Origin: Spirulina major PCC 6313
Lineage (GTDB): Bacteria > Cyanobacteriota > Cyanobacteriia > Cyanobacteriales > Spirulinaceae
Direction of reading: 5' to 3'
NCBI RefSeq assembly: GCF_001890765.1
Contig: NZ_KV878783.1
Location: forward strand, 187,028 to 251,027
Length of the DNA stretch: 64,000 nt
Part shown: in pieces, positions 45,031-53,700 of the stretch
Numbering within the stretch: position 1 is the stretch's first letter
Layout of the letters: each line of letters starts with the position of its first letter
The notes under the pieces: generated by a model
Database searches by the model: none
Seen by the model: the letters and a program-made list of their open reading frames with translations, nothing else
Told to the model about the DNA's origin: nothing
Program-made: the position numbers and the translations under genes

Positions 45031-47292
45031 TTAGGCAGCCGGACGGTTCAGGGATTGCGAGAGGGTTTGGACGGTTTGCAGGATGGGCATCAGGGTTGGG
45101 CTGATGGCGGTGAGGGATTCACTGTCTTGACGGCTAAAGCCGCGCCCGGATTCATGGTTTAACAGACGAACGATCGCAACGGGCATGTTGTCAGCATCAA
45201 AGACAGGCAATAGTAACACACTTTGCAAACTGCTGAGTTGCGATCGCCGCAATCCGATTCGCACCAGATTATCGGGTAACTGGGCGGCTTTATTACTTTT
45301 TTTCGCCTCGGCACTGGCGAGCACCCGCAACGCAATGCCTTGTCGGGCAGACATGCGCAGTTCACGGGGGCATTTCCGCTGCGGATCGATCACCAATGTC
45401 CACAATTCTTGGCGGGGGCGATCGATCAGAAAAATATGACTGTGTTCGGCGGCAAATTTCCGCTGGAGGGCCAACCCTAAGCCCCGCAATACACCATAAA
45501 ACGCATCATATTGGCCATCCCCCGCATCGGGGTCAATGGCGTTACCGAGTAAAATCAACGCTTGTTCGAGGATGTCCTGAGTGTCCCCTTGGGCGTTGGA
45601 TTCTTTCAGGGTTTCGTGGGTTTTGGCGAATTGAAGAATCGCCCCAACGCGCTCGTTAAAGACCTGCATGGATTGGCGATCGTTGCGGTCGAAGCTGGCT
45701 TTAAAGAAGGGGGGGACTTTGGGATATTGGGCTTTTTGGTAGGTTTCGCCTTCGTAGCCAGGTTTCCGTTTGTTGATCAGTTGGCTAACGCCGAGGAATT
45801 GTCCATCGGGGCTGAGGATGGGCATACAGAGGAGGCTACAGGTGCGGTAGTGGGTTTGAGCGTCGGTTTTTTTGGCGTTTTCGGCGTTGGGGTCTTCGTA
45901 GAGGTCGTAGCCGATCACCATTGGTTCGCGACTTTGGGCCACTTGACCGGCGAACCCGATGCCCACGGGACAGCGGATCACCCCTTCTTTCGGGAGTCGA
46001 GTCCAGAGGTCGCCGCGCTTGTCGTCGTAGAGCCAGAGGGTGGAGCGATCGGCGTTGAGGAGTTCTTTGGCGGCATCCATGACCCGTTGCAGGATCATGG
46101 AGGTGTCGAGGTTGACTTGATCGAGCGATCGCGTTGCCTTAGCCAGGGCGGCGGAGGCTTGGGCGCGCTTGATCGCTTCGTAGGAGGATTGGCAACTTTC
46201 CAGGATGCGCCGAATCGGGATCACGCATTTAGCGAGTTGTTCAAGATCGCGGTGGCTAAAGCCGGTGGCTTCGCCAGTTTTGGTGATTTTGTTGAGGAGT
46301 TGGACGACGGCGATCAGGTCGAGGGCATCGTTGAGAATGGGGAAGGCGAGAATGTTGCGGGTGTAGTAGTTGTATTTTTGGTCGGATTCTTGGACGAGGC
46401 GCGATCGCGGATCATCATAGACATTATCTGGAATATGAATCACCTGTTTATGCTTCGCCACCGCCCCGGCAATCCCTTCCCCCACCCGCACCCGAATGTC
46501 TAATAACTGCCCCGTGGCATCTTCGGCAACCAGGGACCAAAGCTCTGTTCGCTCATCATTTAATAAAAAAATGCTGGTGCGATCGGCTCCCACCAATTCC
46601 CCAATTTTTGAGGTCACTTCCCGGAGAACTTCGTGGATCAGTTGATTGGCATTCACCTTTTCCTCGCCGTTTTCAATCCGGGCAATGATCCGGCTCTGGG
46701 AGGTGAGGAGGGTGCGCTCTAGTTCTTCAAAGATGCGCAGAAATTCTTCATCATCGGGGCCGAGACTGGTTTCGAGCTTTTTGATCTCGGCGCTCACCCA
46801 ATCTTCATTGAAGATGGTTTCATAGATCCGGTTATGAACTTGGACGCGGCCCCGTTGTTTGGCCACCAACCCCAGGAGGCGCAGTTCTTTTTGTTCCGGG
46901 CTGCTGTCGGCGAAGACTTCTTCTTGGCGGAGAATCTTGAGATAGTACCGTAGGAGACTAAGGCTTTTGCGTTTATCCCGTTGGCTGGTGAGGCGATCGC
47001 GCAGCATTTGCAACGGTTTGAGTTGCGGATCGGTGTCCCACACCTTTAACAGGCGCGATCGGATTAAACCATCCACCCACTTTGCCTCTTCCCCGGCAAT
47101 GGGGGGGCGATCGGTCTCCAGCATCATCTTGAACAGAATCTGCGTCAGCAGCGGCTCTCGCCCCGTCCATTCCAACACAAATCCCAACAACTTTTTATAG
47201 TTTTGGGACTGCGACATCAACTGTTCGGTGATTTGGATGTCGTGGTTATCCGTGCCGAACTGGGATGAAGCGGGGAAGGAATCGGTACTCAT
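45031..47292 (-). CDS. Multi-GAF signalling protein without output domain
   Basis: A 753-residue soluble protein. Residues 1-205 are helical; KLLGFVLEWTGREPLLTQILFKMM and the following winged-helix-like segment resemble the C-terminal part of cyanobacterial AAA-like domains. GAF1 (about 215-370) and GAF2 (about 385-560) are closely related to the tandem GAFs of the adenylate cyclase at 21720, including GADRTSIFLLND, NADRSTLWLYDD, YRTCSLLCMP and the NK...F...D pattern (LLNKITKT...FSHRDLE; LINKRKPG...FDRNDRQ). GAF3 (about 575-745) is more divergent. No kinase, cyclase or GGDEF follows, so it may relay cyclic-nucleotide binding through protein contact. Confidence 0.82.
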   Translation of the reverse strand: MSTDSFPASSQFGTDNHDIQITEQLMSQSQNYKKLLGFVLEWTGREPLLTQILFKMMLETDRPPIAGEEAKWVDGLIRSRLLKVWDTDPQLKPLQMLRDRLTSQRDKRKSLSLLRYYLKILRQEEVFADSSPEQKELRLLGLVAKQRGRVQVHNRIYETIFNEDWVSAEIKKLETSLGPDDEEFLRIFEELERTLLTSQSRIIARIENGEEKVNANQLIHEVLREVTSKIGELVGADRTSIFLLNDERTELWSLVAEDATGQLLDIRVRVGEGIAGAVAKHKQVIHIPDNVYDDPRSRLVQESDQKYNYYTRNILAFPILNDALDLIAVVQLLNKITKTGEATGFSHRDLEQLAKCVIPIRRILESCQSSYEAIKRAQASAALAKATRSLDQVNLDTSMILQRVMDAAKELLNADRSTLWLYDDKRGDLWTRLPKEGVIRCPVGIGFAGQVAQSREPMVIGYDLYEDPNAENAKKTDAQTHYRTCSLLCMPILSPDGQFLGVSQLINKRKPGYEGETYQKAQYPKVPPFFKASFDRNDRQSMQVFNERVGAILQFAKTHETLKESNAQGDTQDILEQALILLGNAIDPDAGDGQYDAFYGVLRGLGLALQRKFAAEHSHIFLIDRPRQELWTLVIDPQRKCPRELRMSARQGIALRVLASAEAKKSNKAAQLPDNLVRIGLRRSQLSSLQSVLLLPVFDADNMPVAIVRLLNHESGRGFSRQDSESLTAISPTLMPILQTVQTLSQSLNRPAA

Positions 47293-47484
47293 GAGATCGC
47301 ACTCAATCAGACGAAAGGGGGAGTTTAAGCCTTCATTTTAGCTCACTCAGTGGAACACCCCTGGTTCTCGTCACCGGATCAAAGACAATAACATCGTAAT
47401 CTTCGTTACAGCACCGCACGAAAAAATTCGCCACAGTAAACGGATCAAAATTATCAGTCCTTACTTGAAAAGCGAACTTGTGTT

Positions 47485-48879
47485 ATGACTGCTTCCAATG
47501 AACCCACCCTTGAAACCGAATCACCTACGGAACCGGTACGGCTAGAATCGGATTTGATCTACAACTTAGAAGATCGCCCTCCTTTAGTCGAGACCGTGTT
47601 TGTCGCTCTTCAGCATGTTTTAGCAATTTTTGTCGGGATTATCACCCCCCCGTTTATTATCTGTAATGCGCTTGAACTCGAAGGCCCCGATACGACCTTC
47701 ATTATTTCCATGTCGTTGATGATTTCGGGGGTTGCCACCTTTATCCAGGCGAAACGGATTGGCCCGATTGGGTCTGGATTACTCAGCATCCAAGGCACAA
47801 GTTTTGCCTTCCTCGGCCCGATTTTAGCGGCGGGGTTTGCAGCGATCGCAGCCGGTAAAACGAAAGAAGAAGCCCTCGCGGTGATTTTCGGCCTCTGCTT
47901 TTTTGGGGCCTTTGTGGAAATCTTCTTTAGTCGGTTTCTGCACTTAGCGCGTCAAGTGATCACGCCCTTGGTGACGGGGGTGGTGGTGACGACCATCGGG
48001 TTAACCCTGATTAAAGTGGGGATCACGAGCGTCGGGGGTGGAGTTCCGGCCCTGGGGACGGAATCCTTCGGCAGTGCCCAAAACTGGGGACTGGCGGCGT
48101 TGGTGTTGGTGGTGATTTTGGTGATGAATTCCTTTAATCATCCCTATCTGCGGATGAGTGCGATCGTTGTCGGCTTGGCGGTTGGCTATGCAGTGGCGAT
48201 TCCGATGGGGTTAGTGGATTTCGGTCGCCTCAGTGGCTTGACAATTTTCACCGTGCCGATTCCCTTTCGCTACGGCCTAGGGTTTAGTTGGAGTGCGTTT
48301 ATTCCCTTCATTTTTCTCTACCTGATTACCACGATTGAGTCCATTGGCGATTTAACCGCAACTTCAGCGATTTCGGGGGAGCCGATTCAAGGGCCGGTGT
48401 ATATGCGTCGTCTCAAAGGTGGGGTCTTGGGAGATGGGGTTAATTCTTTGATCGCGGCCTGTTTTTCCACATTCCCGAACACCACATTCAGCCAAAATAA
48501 CGGTGTGATTCAGTTGACGGGGGTGGGCAGTCGCTATGTGGGCTATTTTATTGCCGGGTTTTTGGTGTTGCTGGGCTTGTTTCCCATTGTGGCCGGGGTG
48601 GTGCAAATCATGCCTCAGCCGGTGCTAGGGGGGGCGACGATTTTGATGTTTGCGACGGTAGCGGTGGCAGGGGTGAAGATTCTCTCCTGTGTGAACCTGA
48701 CGAAGCGTAACTCGATGATTCTGGCGGTGTCCCTGGGGTTGGGGTTAGGGGTCACGTTTGTGCCGGAGATTTTGGATAATGCTCCGGATTTGATCAAAAG
48801 TATCTTTGCGTCGGGGATTTCGACGGGGGGTTTGTCGGCGCTGGTGCTGAATCTGGTGATTCCTGGGCCGCGGGAGTGA
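47485..48879 (+). CDS. Xanthine/uracil-type permease (NCS2 family)
   Basis: A 464-residue membrane transporter with about 14 hydrophobic segments that imports a nucleobase with protons or sodium. GSGLLSIQGTSFAFLGPILAAGFA, IESIGDLTATSAISGEPI and FPNTTFSQNNGVIQLTGVGSRYVGYFIAG are NCS2 hallmarks. The last, with QNNGVIQLTGV, is the form seen in xanthine/urate members rather than uracil carriers. Exact substrate is an inference. Confidence 0.88.
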   Translation: MTASNEPTLETESPTEPVRLESDLIYNLEDRPPLVETVFVALQHVLAIFVGIITPPFIICNALELEGPDTTFIISMSLMISGVATFIQAKRIGPIGSGLLSIQGTSFAFLGPILAAGFAAIAAGKTKEEALAVIFGLCFFGAFVEIFFSRFLHLARQVITPLVTGVVVTTIGLTLIKVGITSVGGGVPALGTESFGSAQNWGLAALVLVVILVMNSFNHPYLRMSAIVVGLAVGYAVAIPMGLVDFGRLSGLTIFTVPIPFRYGLGFSWSAFIPFIFLYLITTIESIGDLTATSAISGEPIQGPVYMRRLKGGVLGDGVNSLIAACFSTFPNTTFSQNNGVIQLTGVGSRYVGYFIAGFLVLLGLFPIVAGVVQIMPQPVLGGATILMFATVAVAGVKILSCVNLTKRNSMILAVSLGLGLGVTFVPEILDNAPDLIKSIFASGISTGGLSALVLNLVIPGPRE

Positions 48880-48966
48880 TGGGGGGCGATCGCATCGCTC
48901 ATTCCTTAACCCCATCATCCAACCTTAAAAAATCGGGGTGGGGTTGAACCACAATCCAGAGCACAG

Positions 48967-48994
48967 AGGGCTTCAGGTGTTACCCTGAAGCCCT
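48967..48994 (+). terminator. Terminator after the nucleobase permease
   Basis: A perfect 11-bp stem AGGGCTTCAGG / CCTGAAGCCCT with a 6-base loop lies about 90 bp after the permease stop, followed by a weak T-rich stretch. Confidence 0.55.
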
Positions 48995-49073
48995 GTCTAT
49001 TTGCTCAAGTTTCGATATCGTGGAAGCAGGGCCACAGGATGGCTCACTACTGTTGAAGCTTGGAGTTAATGTG

Positions 49074-50102
49074 ATGCCGAAACGCCGCAATATCTTAATC
49101 GCGGGGGCTGCCTTTGTCGGTGGGCTAGTGGGCGCGACCCAACTGCCTCGCCTGGGCAAGCAAGAGCCGGATTCATCCCTAGCATTGTCGCCGGACGTGG
49201 AATCTTCAACGTCAACAGCCCCATCAACCCTGACCCTACCAGCCGATGCCACGATTCCGGAGCGGGTTTTGGGGAAAACGGGGGTGAGCGTGCCGATTTT
49301 GGGACTCGGAGGGGCGGGGCCAACGACTCCAATTAATGAAGCCGGGCGACGGGGGGAAGCGATCGCCCTAGTTGAAGCCGCCCTCGCAGCGGGAGTGCGT
49401 TATTTCGACACGGCCGCCAGTTATGGCGCAAGCGAGGAAAATCTAGGGCTGGTGTTGCCGCCGTACCGCGATCGCCTCTTTCTGGCCTCCAAAACCGCCA
49501 AGCTCGATCGTGATGGCGCATGGCGTGAACTGGAACAGTCCTTAACACGCCTCAAAACGGACTATCTCGACCTCTGGCAACTCCATCACATTTCCTTCAC
49601 CGACGAGATCGATCGCTTCACGGGTCGCAACGGAGCCGCCCAAGCCTTCACCGAAGCGAAAGAGCAGGGCATTGTCCGCCATCTGGGTATTACCGGCCAC
49701 CACGAACCTGATGCGATCATCGCCGGTCTGCGCCGCTACCCCTTTGATACGACCTTAATCCCGGTCAATGCCGCTGATCCGCACCATCCGCGCCCCTTTA
49801 TTCCGTCGGTGTTGCCCGTTGCCCAGGAGTTAAATGTGGGGGTAATTGCGATGAAAGTGCCCGCCTACGGACGGTTGTTGAAGCCGGGGGTGCTGGCTTC
49901 GATCACCCAGGCGTTTGGGTTTTCCCTGTCGCAACCGGGAGTCCATAGCTCGATTATTGCGGCGGATAGCCCGGAACAGTTGCGGGAAAATGTGGCGGCG
50001 GCGGCGGCGTTCCAACCCTTAACGGCGGAGGAACAGGGAGCGATCGCAGCCCGCGTCCAAAACCATTGGGAAGATAACAGCTTTTACCGGGCTTGGACTT
50101 AG
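49074..50102 (+). CDS. Aldo/keto reductase with export-like N-terminus
   Basis: A 342-residue NADPH-dependent oxidoreductase. The TIM-barrel tetrad is visible: Asp and Tyr in VRYFDTAASYG, Lys in RLFLASKTAK, His in DLWQLHHI. The N-terminus, PKRRNILIAGAAFVGGLVGA, has an RR pair before a hydrophobic stretch and resembles a Tat signal, then a 40-residue Ser/Thr/Pro linker. If used, the enzyme would act in the periplasm or lumen, unusual for this family. ATG 49074 has GGAG eight bases before it; a GTG at 49020 is less likely. Confidence 0.85.
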   Translation: MPKRRNILIAGAAFVGGLVGATQLPRLGKQEPDSSLALSPDVESSTSTAPSTLTLPADATIPERVLGKTGVSVPILGLGGAGPTTPINEAGRRGEAIALVEAALAAGVRYFDTAASYGASEENLGLVLPPYRDRLFLASKTAKLDRDGAWRELEQSLTRLKTDYLDLWQLHHISFTDEIDRFTGRNGAAQAFTEAKEQGIVRHLGITGHHEPDAIIAGLRRYPFDTTLIPVNAADPHHPRPFIPSVLPVAQELNVGVIAMKVPAYGRLLKPGVLASITQAFGFSLSQPGVHSSIIAADSPEQLRENVAAAAAFQPLTAEEQGAIAARVQNHWEDNSFYRAWT

Positions 50103-50282
50103 GTTCGGCTGGCTGTGAACTTGAAGACCCATCTGCATGGTTCAATTCGTTTACATTTCTTAGGGAAAACGGGGCATTTGCATGAACAATTGCAACGCTA
50201 TGTAATGAAAGCCGATGTTTCGAGATAAAACTTGAGCATTACACACTTATTTGAATGACGGTTTTCAGGAGTTTTAGAAATC

Positions 50283-50540
50283 ATGGTTTTATCCCTACTT
50301 GCAACGATGCCGACCACAGTGGAATGGACTCCGATGGTGGGTGTCGTGATGATTGTTTGTAATGTGGCTGCGATCGCGATCGGTAAGTTCAAAATTGATC
50401 AGCCCAGTGCAGGCCCCACCTTGCCCATGAGCAACATGTTCGGCGGCATGGGCTTCCCGGCATTGTTGGCCACCACCAGCTTTGGCCATGTCCTGGGCAT
50501 TGGCGTGATCTTGGGCTTGGCCAACATGGGGATCATCTAG
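50283..50540 (+). CDS. psaK: Photosystem I subunit X (PsaK)
   Basis: An 85-residue thylakoid protein with two membrane helices (WTPMVGVVMIVCNVAAIAIG and GMGFPALLATTSFGHVLGIGVILGL) at the edge of the PSI core that binds antenna chlorophyll. KFKIDQPSAGPTLP between the helices is diagnostic. A good AGGAG precedes the start. The gene is monocistronic and ends in a strong terminator. Confidence 0.96.
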   Translation: MVLSLLATMPTTVEWTPMVGVVMIVCNVAAIAIGKFKIDQPSAGPTLPMSNMFGGMGFPALLATTSFGHVLGIGVILGLANMGII

Positions 50541-50585
50541 TCCCGTTGATTCTGACGTGCCATTGGCGTTGAGCTTGAATTCCAT

Positions 50586-50619
50586 CAGACTATCGTAGGA
50601 CGCGATAGTCTGTTTTTTT
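50586..50619 (+). terminator. Rho-independent terminator of psaK
   Basis: A perfect 10-bp stem CAGACTATCG / CGATAGTCTG with a 7-base loop is followed by seven T residues. Confidence 0.9.
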
Positions 50620-50631
50620 GCAAGCTGCTCG

Positions 50632-50701
50632 TAGTGCGAGGGTCTAGCTCGCTGACCTCGTTCAGATTCGGAATGAGTGAGCCAGAGGCTCACACTCCCC
50701 T
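50632..50701. repeat. Two palindromic short repeats after psaK
   Basis: AGTGCGAG ... CTCGCT (50632-50651) is a degenerate relative of the hairpin in the tandem array at 12491-12895. It is followed by GTGAGCC / GGCTCAC at about 50674-50691 with flanking GAGT / ACTC. Both lie between the psaK terminator and the end of the convergent TPR gene. Confidence 0.5.
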
Positions 50702-50731
50702 CGCTGTCATTCTTTTGAGCTGAATTGTGAA

Positions 50732-51565
50732 TCAATTCAGGGTGAGAAACCGTTCTAATGCTGCGGCCACTCGCGGGGGCCAGCGGCGCACCGTTCGCAC
50801 CCATTCAATATCGCTGTAGCGGCGATCGAGACCCATGGCCGCCACCCAATTACTTTCGGCCTCGCCCTGCTGATGACTGTCCCACAGCACAGCGGTGAGG
50901 GCGGCACGCAGATCGGGGAACATGGGATATTTCCGCACGAGATTCCGCATGGTTTGGATCGCGGTTTGGTCGTCGCCGAGTTCGTAGAGGCTGAGGGCGT
51001 TATTGGCTTGGGCGAGGGAAAATTGGGGTTCGAGTTCGATGGCGTGGTTGTAGTCGGCTTGGGCGGCGGCCCAATCGCCCCGGCCCGCTTCGGCGTTGCC
51101 ACGATTGTTATAGGCGATCGCATCATCGGGATCGAGTTCGAGGACGCGGTTATAGTCCGCGATCGCATCATCCCAGCGGGCTAACCCTTCATAGGCAATC
51201 CCCCGGTTTAAATAGGGGTCAGGCGCATCAGGGGCGAGGCGCATCGCTTCATTAAAGTCCGCAATGGCGGCCTCTAACTTATTTTGACTGACCCGCGTGC
51301 TGCCGCGATTGCTCCACACAGCGGGATTGGTGGGAAATTGTTGAATTAATTGCGTCCAAATGGCTTCGGCGGCCGTGAGGTCGCCCTGTTGCAACGCCTC
51401 GATCGCCTCACCGGCCAAGGATTCCCCGGCGTTGACGGCTTCGGCGGTTAAGGGGGCAGCGATCGCCCCCTCAAAACTCCCTAGGCAAAACAGCAGCACC
51501 AACCCCAACCCCGCGATCAGCATCGCCCTGATTGTCTTTGTCCCCCACTGTCTTAATCGTTGCAC
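50732..51565 (-). CDS. Exported TPR protein
   Basis: A 277-residue protein with an N-terminal signal or anchor segment (AMLIAGLGLVLLFCLGSFEGAIA) and at least four tetratricopeptide repeats, for example AVWSNRGSTRVSQNKLEAAIADFNEAMRLAP and AIAYNNRGNAEAGRGDWAAAQADYNHAIELEP. TPR arrays bind proteins; such lumenal or periplasmic TPR proteins in cyanobacteria often help assemble photosynthetic complexes, but no partner can be named. The start is GTG at 51565. Confidence 0.85.
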   Translation of the reverse strand: MQRLRQWGTKTIRAMLIAGLGLVLLFCLGSFEGAIAAPLTAEAVNAGESLAGEAIEALQQGDLTAAEAIWTQLIQQFPTNPAVWSNRGSTRVSQNKLEAAIADFNEAMRLAPDAPDPYLNRGIAYEGLARWDDAIADYNRVLELDPDDAIAYNNRGNAEAGRGDWAAAQADYNHAIELEPQFSLAQANNALSLYELGDDQTAIQTMRNLVRKYPMFPDLRAALTAVLWDSHQQGEAESNWVAAMGLDRRYSDIEWVRTVRRWPPRVAAALERFLTLN

Positions 51566-51639
51566 CGCCCCACTCCTATTGTTGACTGATGATCAATCCT
51601 GTTGAAAGCGATCGCGCTCTTGAGCCGGTGCGATCGCCT

Positions 51640-52068
51640 TCAACATAATAACAAGCGAATTTTCTCGCCTAAGACCTCATCGATAGTTTCAAGAAACTCA
51701 AACCGAGGTGACAACTCCGTAATATCAAGCATATAGCGCACCGACTGCTTGACATGGATCAAGTACAGCCGGCAGTGATGTTGACGGGCAGCCCGGCGAA
51801 TCATCATCAACGCCGTCAAGCCAAAATGATCAATCACATTCACTTCGACGAGATCAATCACCCAAATGGAATGTTCTGCGATCGGCTTCAAATTCACCAC
51901 CCGCTGTTGCAGCATCGAAGCCCCTTTAATATCTAAATTTCGCTGAGGACGAAGAACCACATTCATCAAAAATGCTCCTAAACAGTATTCTGGTTCAATA
52001 TCGCTCACCCTGATCCAAACGTTCCACAGGTTGCCCCGCCGCTGCTGCACAGGAACGGTGCTCGACAT
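51640..52068 (-). CDS. STAS-domain protein lacking the phospho-serine
   Basis: A 142-residue protein with one STAS domain (about 70-140), the fold of anti-sigma-factor antagonists. The key loop reads NVIDHFGLTAL where family members regulated by phosphorylation have D-S-S/D-x-x-G, so the usual phosphorylated serine is absent. This suggests permanent activity or a scaffold role. The first 60 residues (including IRVSDIEPEYCLG and VVLRPQRNLDIKG) carry the strand before the STAS core. The start at 52068 has GAGGAG directly upstream; an upstream in-frame start would translate the palindromic repeat at 52112-52167. Confidence 0.7.
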   Translation of the reverse strand: MSSTVPVQQRRGNLWNVWIRVSDIEPEYCLGAFLMNVVLRPQRNLDIKGASMLQQRVVNLKPIAEHSIWVIDLVEVNVIDHFGLTALMMIRRAARQHHCRLYLIHVKQSVRYMLDITELSPRFEFLETIDEVLGEKIRLLLC

Positions 52069-52111
52069 TATCTCCTCAACATGCCCAGTATGTATAGCAC
52101 TAGCCAGGGCA

Positions 52112-52167
52112 GTTAGGACATTCAGAGACTCTGGAACAAGGGGTTTAAGCCCCTTACCTGTCCTAAC
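52112..52167. repeat. Palindromic dispersed repeat upstream of the STAS gene
   Basis: Outer arms GTTAGGACA / TGTCCTAAC enclose an inner stem AAGGGG / CCCCTT. Its right part (52138-52164) is nearly identical to the segment at 11127-11153. It lies 44 bp ahead of the minus-strand STAS start, so it would be in that gene's leader. Confidence 0.65.
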
Positions 52168-52440
52168 GAATTTGTCCACTGCTATTAGTCGAGCACTGGG
52201 GCGAATCTTGGTTGCGCATCAAGCCGGAACTGACAGGCTTTGTTGATCGCTGCGCTCAGGAACCCGCCCTCAAGATTAGGCCAAAATGAGGTGACGATGA
52301 CATCTGCGATCGCAATTCCCCACCAATCCATTGATCCATCAACGTGGGAAAACTCCCTTGGTAGTAAACTAAACCCTATTGATACGAGTAGAATCTAAAA
52401 AATTAAACCTGTTGAACCAATAGCGGAACTTCCTGTACCT

Positions 52441-53694
52441 GTGGCTAGTAACACACCCTTTAATAATCCGGGGTTATCCTTGCCCCACTCCAACGAATAT
52501 CCAACCCCTGAACCTGATCAAACACGGCCAGATACGATCATGCCTACTAACGTTGCTCGCATTAAAGTGATTGGTGTCGGCGGCGGGGGCTGCAATGGCG
52601 TCAACCGCATGATCGCCAGTGGGATTACTGGGGTCGAGTTTTGGGCGATTAATACAGACTCCCAAGCCTTAGAAATGTCCTCTGCCTCCAAATGCCTCCA
52701 GATCGGTCAGAAGTTGACCAGAGGACTGGGCGCGGGTGGTAATCCGGCCATTGGCCAAAAAGCAGCGGAAGAATCTCGCGATGAAATTGCGGCCGCCCTC
52801 GAAGGCACAGATCTCGTCTTTATTACATCTGGGATGGGGGGCGGTAGTGGTACCGGAGCATCGCCAATTGTGGCCGAAGTCGCCAAGGAAATGGGCTGTC
52901 TCACGGTGGGCATCGTTACACGTCCCTTTACCTTTGAAGGCCGACGGCGCACCACCCAAGCCGAAGAAGGGATCGCCGCCCTCCAAAGTCGGGTAGATAC
53001 CCTGATTGTGATTCCCAACAACAAACTGCTGTCGGTGATCTCGCCGGAAACTCCTGTGCAGCAAGCCTTTTTCGTGGCGGATGATATTCTGCGCCAAGGG
53101 GTGCAGGGGATTTCCGACATCATCACGATTCCGGGCTTGGTGAATGTGGACTTTGCCGATGTGCGGGCGATTATGGCCGATGCGGGGTCGGCGTTGATGG
53201 GGATTGGGGGCGGATCGGGTAAGTCCCGTGCCCGTGAGGCGGCGATCGCTGCCATTTCTTCCCCCCTCTTAGAATCTTCGATCGAAGGGGCCAAGGGAGT
53301 CGTCTTCAACATCACCGGGGGGGCAGACATGACCCTCCATGAAGTGAATACCGCCGCTGAAACCATCTACGAAGTGGTTGACCCCAATGCCAATATTATT
53401 TTTGGGGCCGTGGTGGATGAAAAAATGCAGGGCGAGTTGCAAATTACAGTGATCGCCACGGGGTTTAACCTGGGTGATGCCCCAAAAACGCCGAGCAGTA
53501 GTCGCAGTAGTTCAGCACCCAAAGCCCGCCAAGCCATGAATCCATCGGGGGCTTCATTGCCGAAGCAGCCGCCCGTACCCCCGATGCCGCCGCCCCAAGC
53601 GCCGACGATGCCGCCCCCCCCTCAACCGCAACCCGGCGGTGGGGGCTTGGATATTCCGGAGTTTCTGCAACGGCGACGGTTTCCGCGCCGCTAA
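52441..53694 (+). CDS. ftsZ: Cell division protein FtsZ
   Basis: Tubulin-like GTPase that forms the division ring. The 417-residue protein has [17 protein letters not shown], the tubulin signature as [20 protein letters not shown] (the first Thr of GGGTGTG is Ser here), [11 protein letters not shown], the catalytic T7 region and a long Pro-rich linker ([22 protein letters not shown]) before the C-terminal peptide [11 protein letters not shown] that binds FtsA/SepF-type anchors. An N-terminal tail of about 35 residues is as in other cyanobacteria. The start is GTG at 52441. Confidence 0.96.
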   Translation: MASNTPFNNPGLSLPHSNEYPTPEPDQTRPDTIMPTNVARIKVIGVGGGGCNGVNRMIASGITGVEFWAINTDSQALEMSSASKCLQIGQKLTRGLGAGGNPAIGQKAAEESRDEIAAALEGTDLVFITSGMGGGSGTGASPIVAEVAKEMGCLTVGIVTRPFTFEGRRRTTQAEEGIAALQSRVDTLIVIPNNKLLSVISPETPVQQAFFVADDILRQGVQGISDIITIPGLVNVDFADVRAIMADAGSALMGIGGGSGKSRAREAAIAAISSPLLESSIEGAKGVVFNITGGADMTLHEVNTAAETIYEVVDPNANIIFGAVVDEKMQGELQITVIATGFNLGDAPKTPSSSRSSSAPKARQAMNPSGASLPKQPPVPPMPPPQAPTMPPPPQPQPGGGGLDIPEFLQRRRFPRR

Positions 53695-53700
53695 CGAGCC

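Noticed and set aside
45562-46503. Plus-strand frame of 313 codons opposite the GAF protein
   Set aside because: Gly/Val/Phe-rich shadow sequence without domain similarity.
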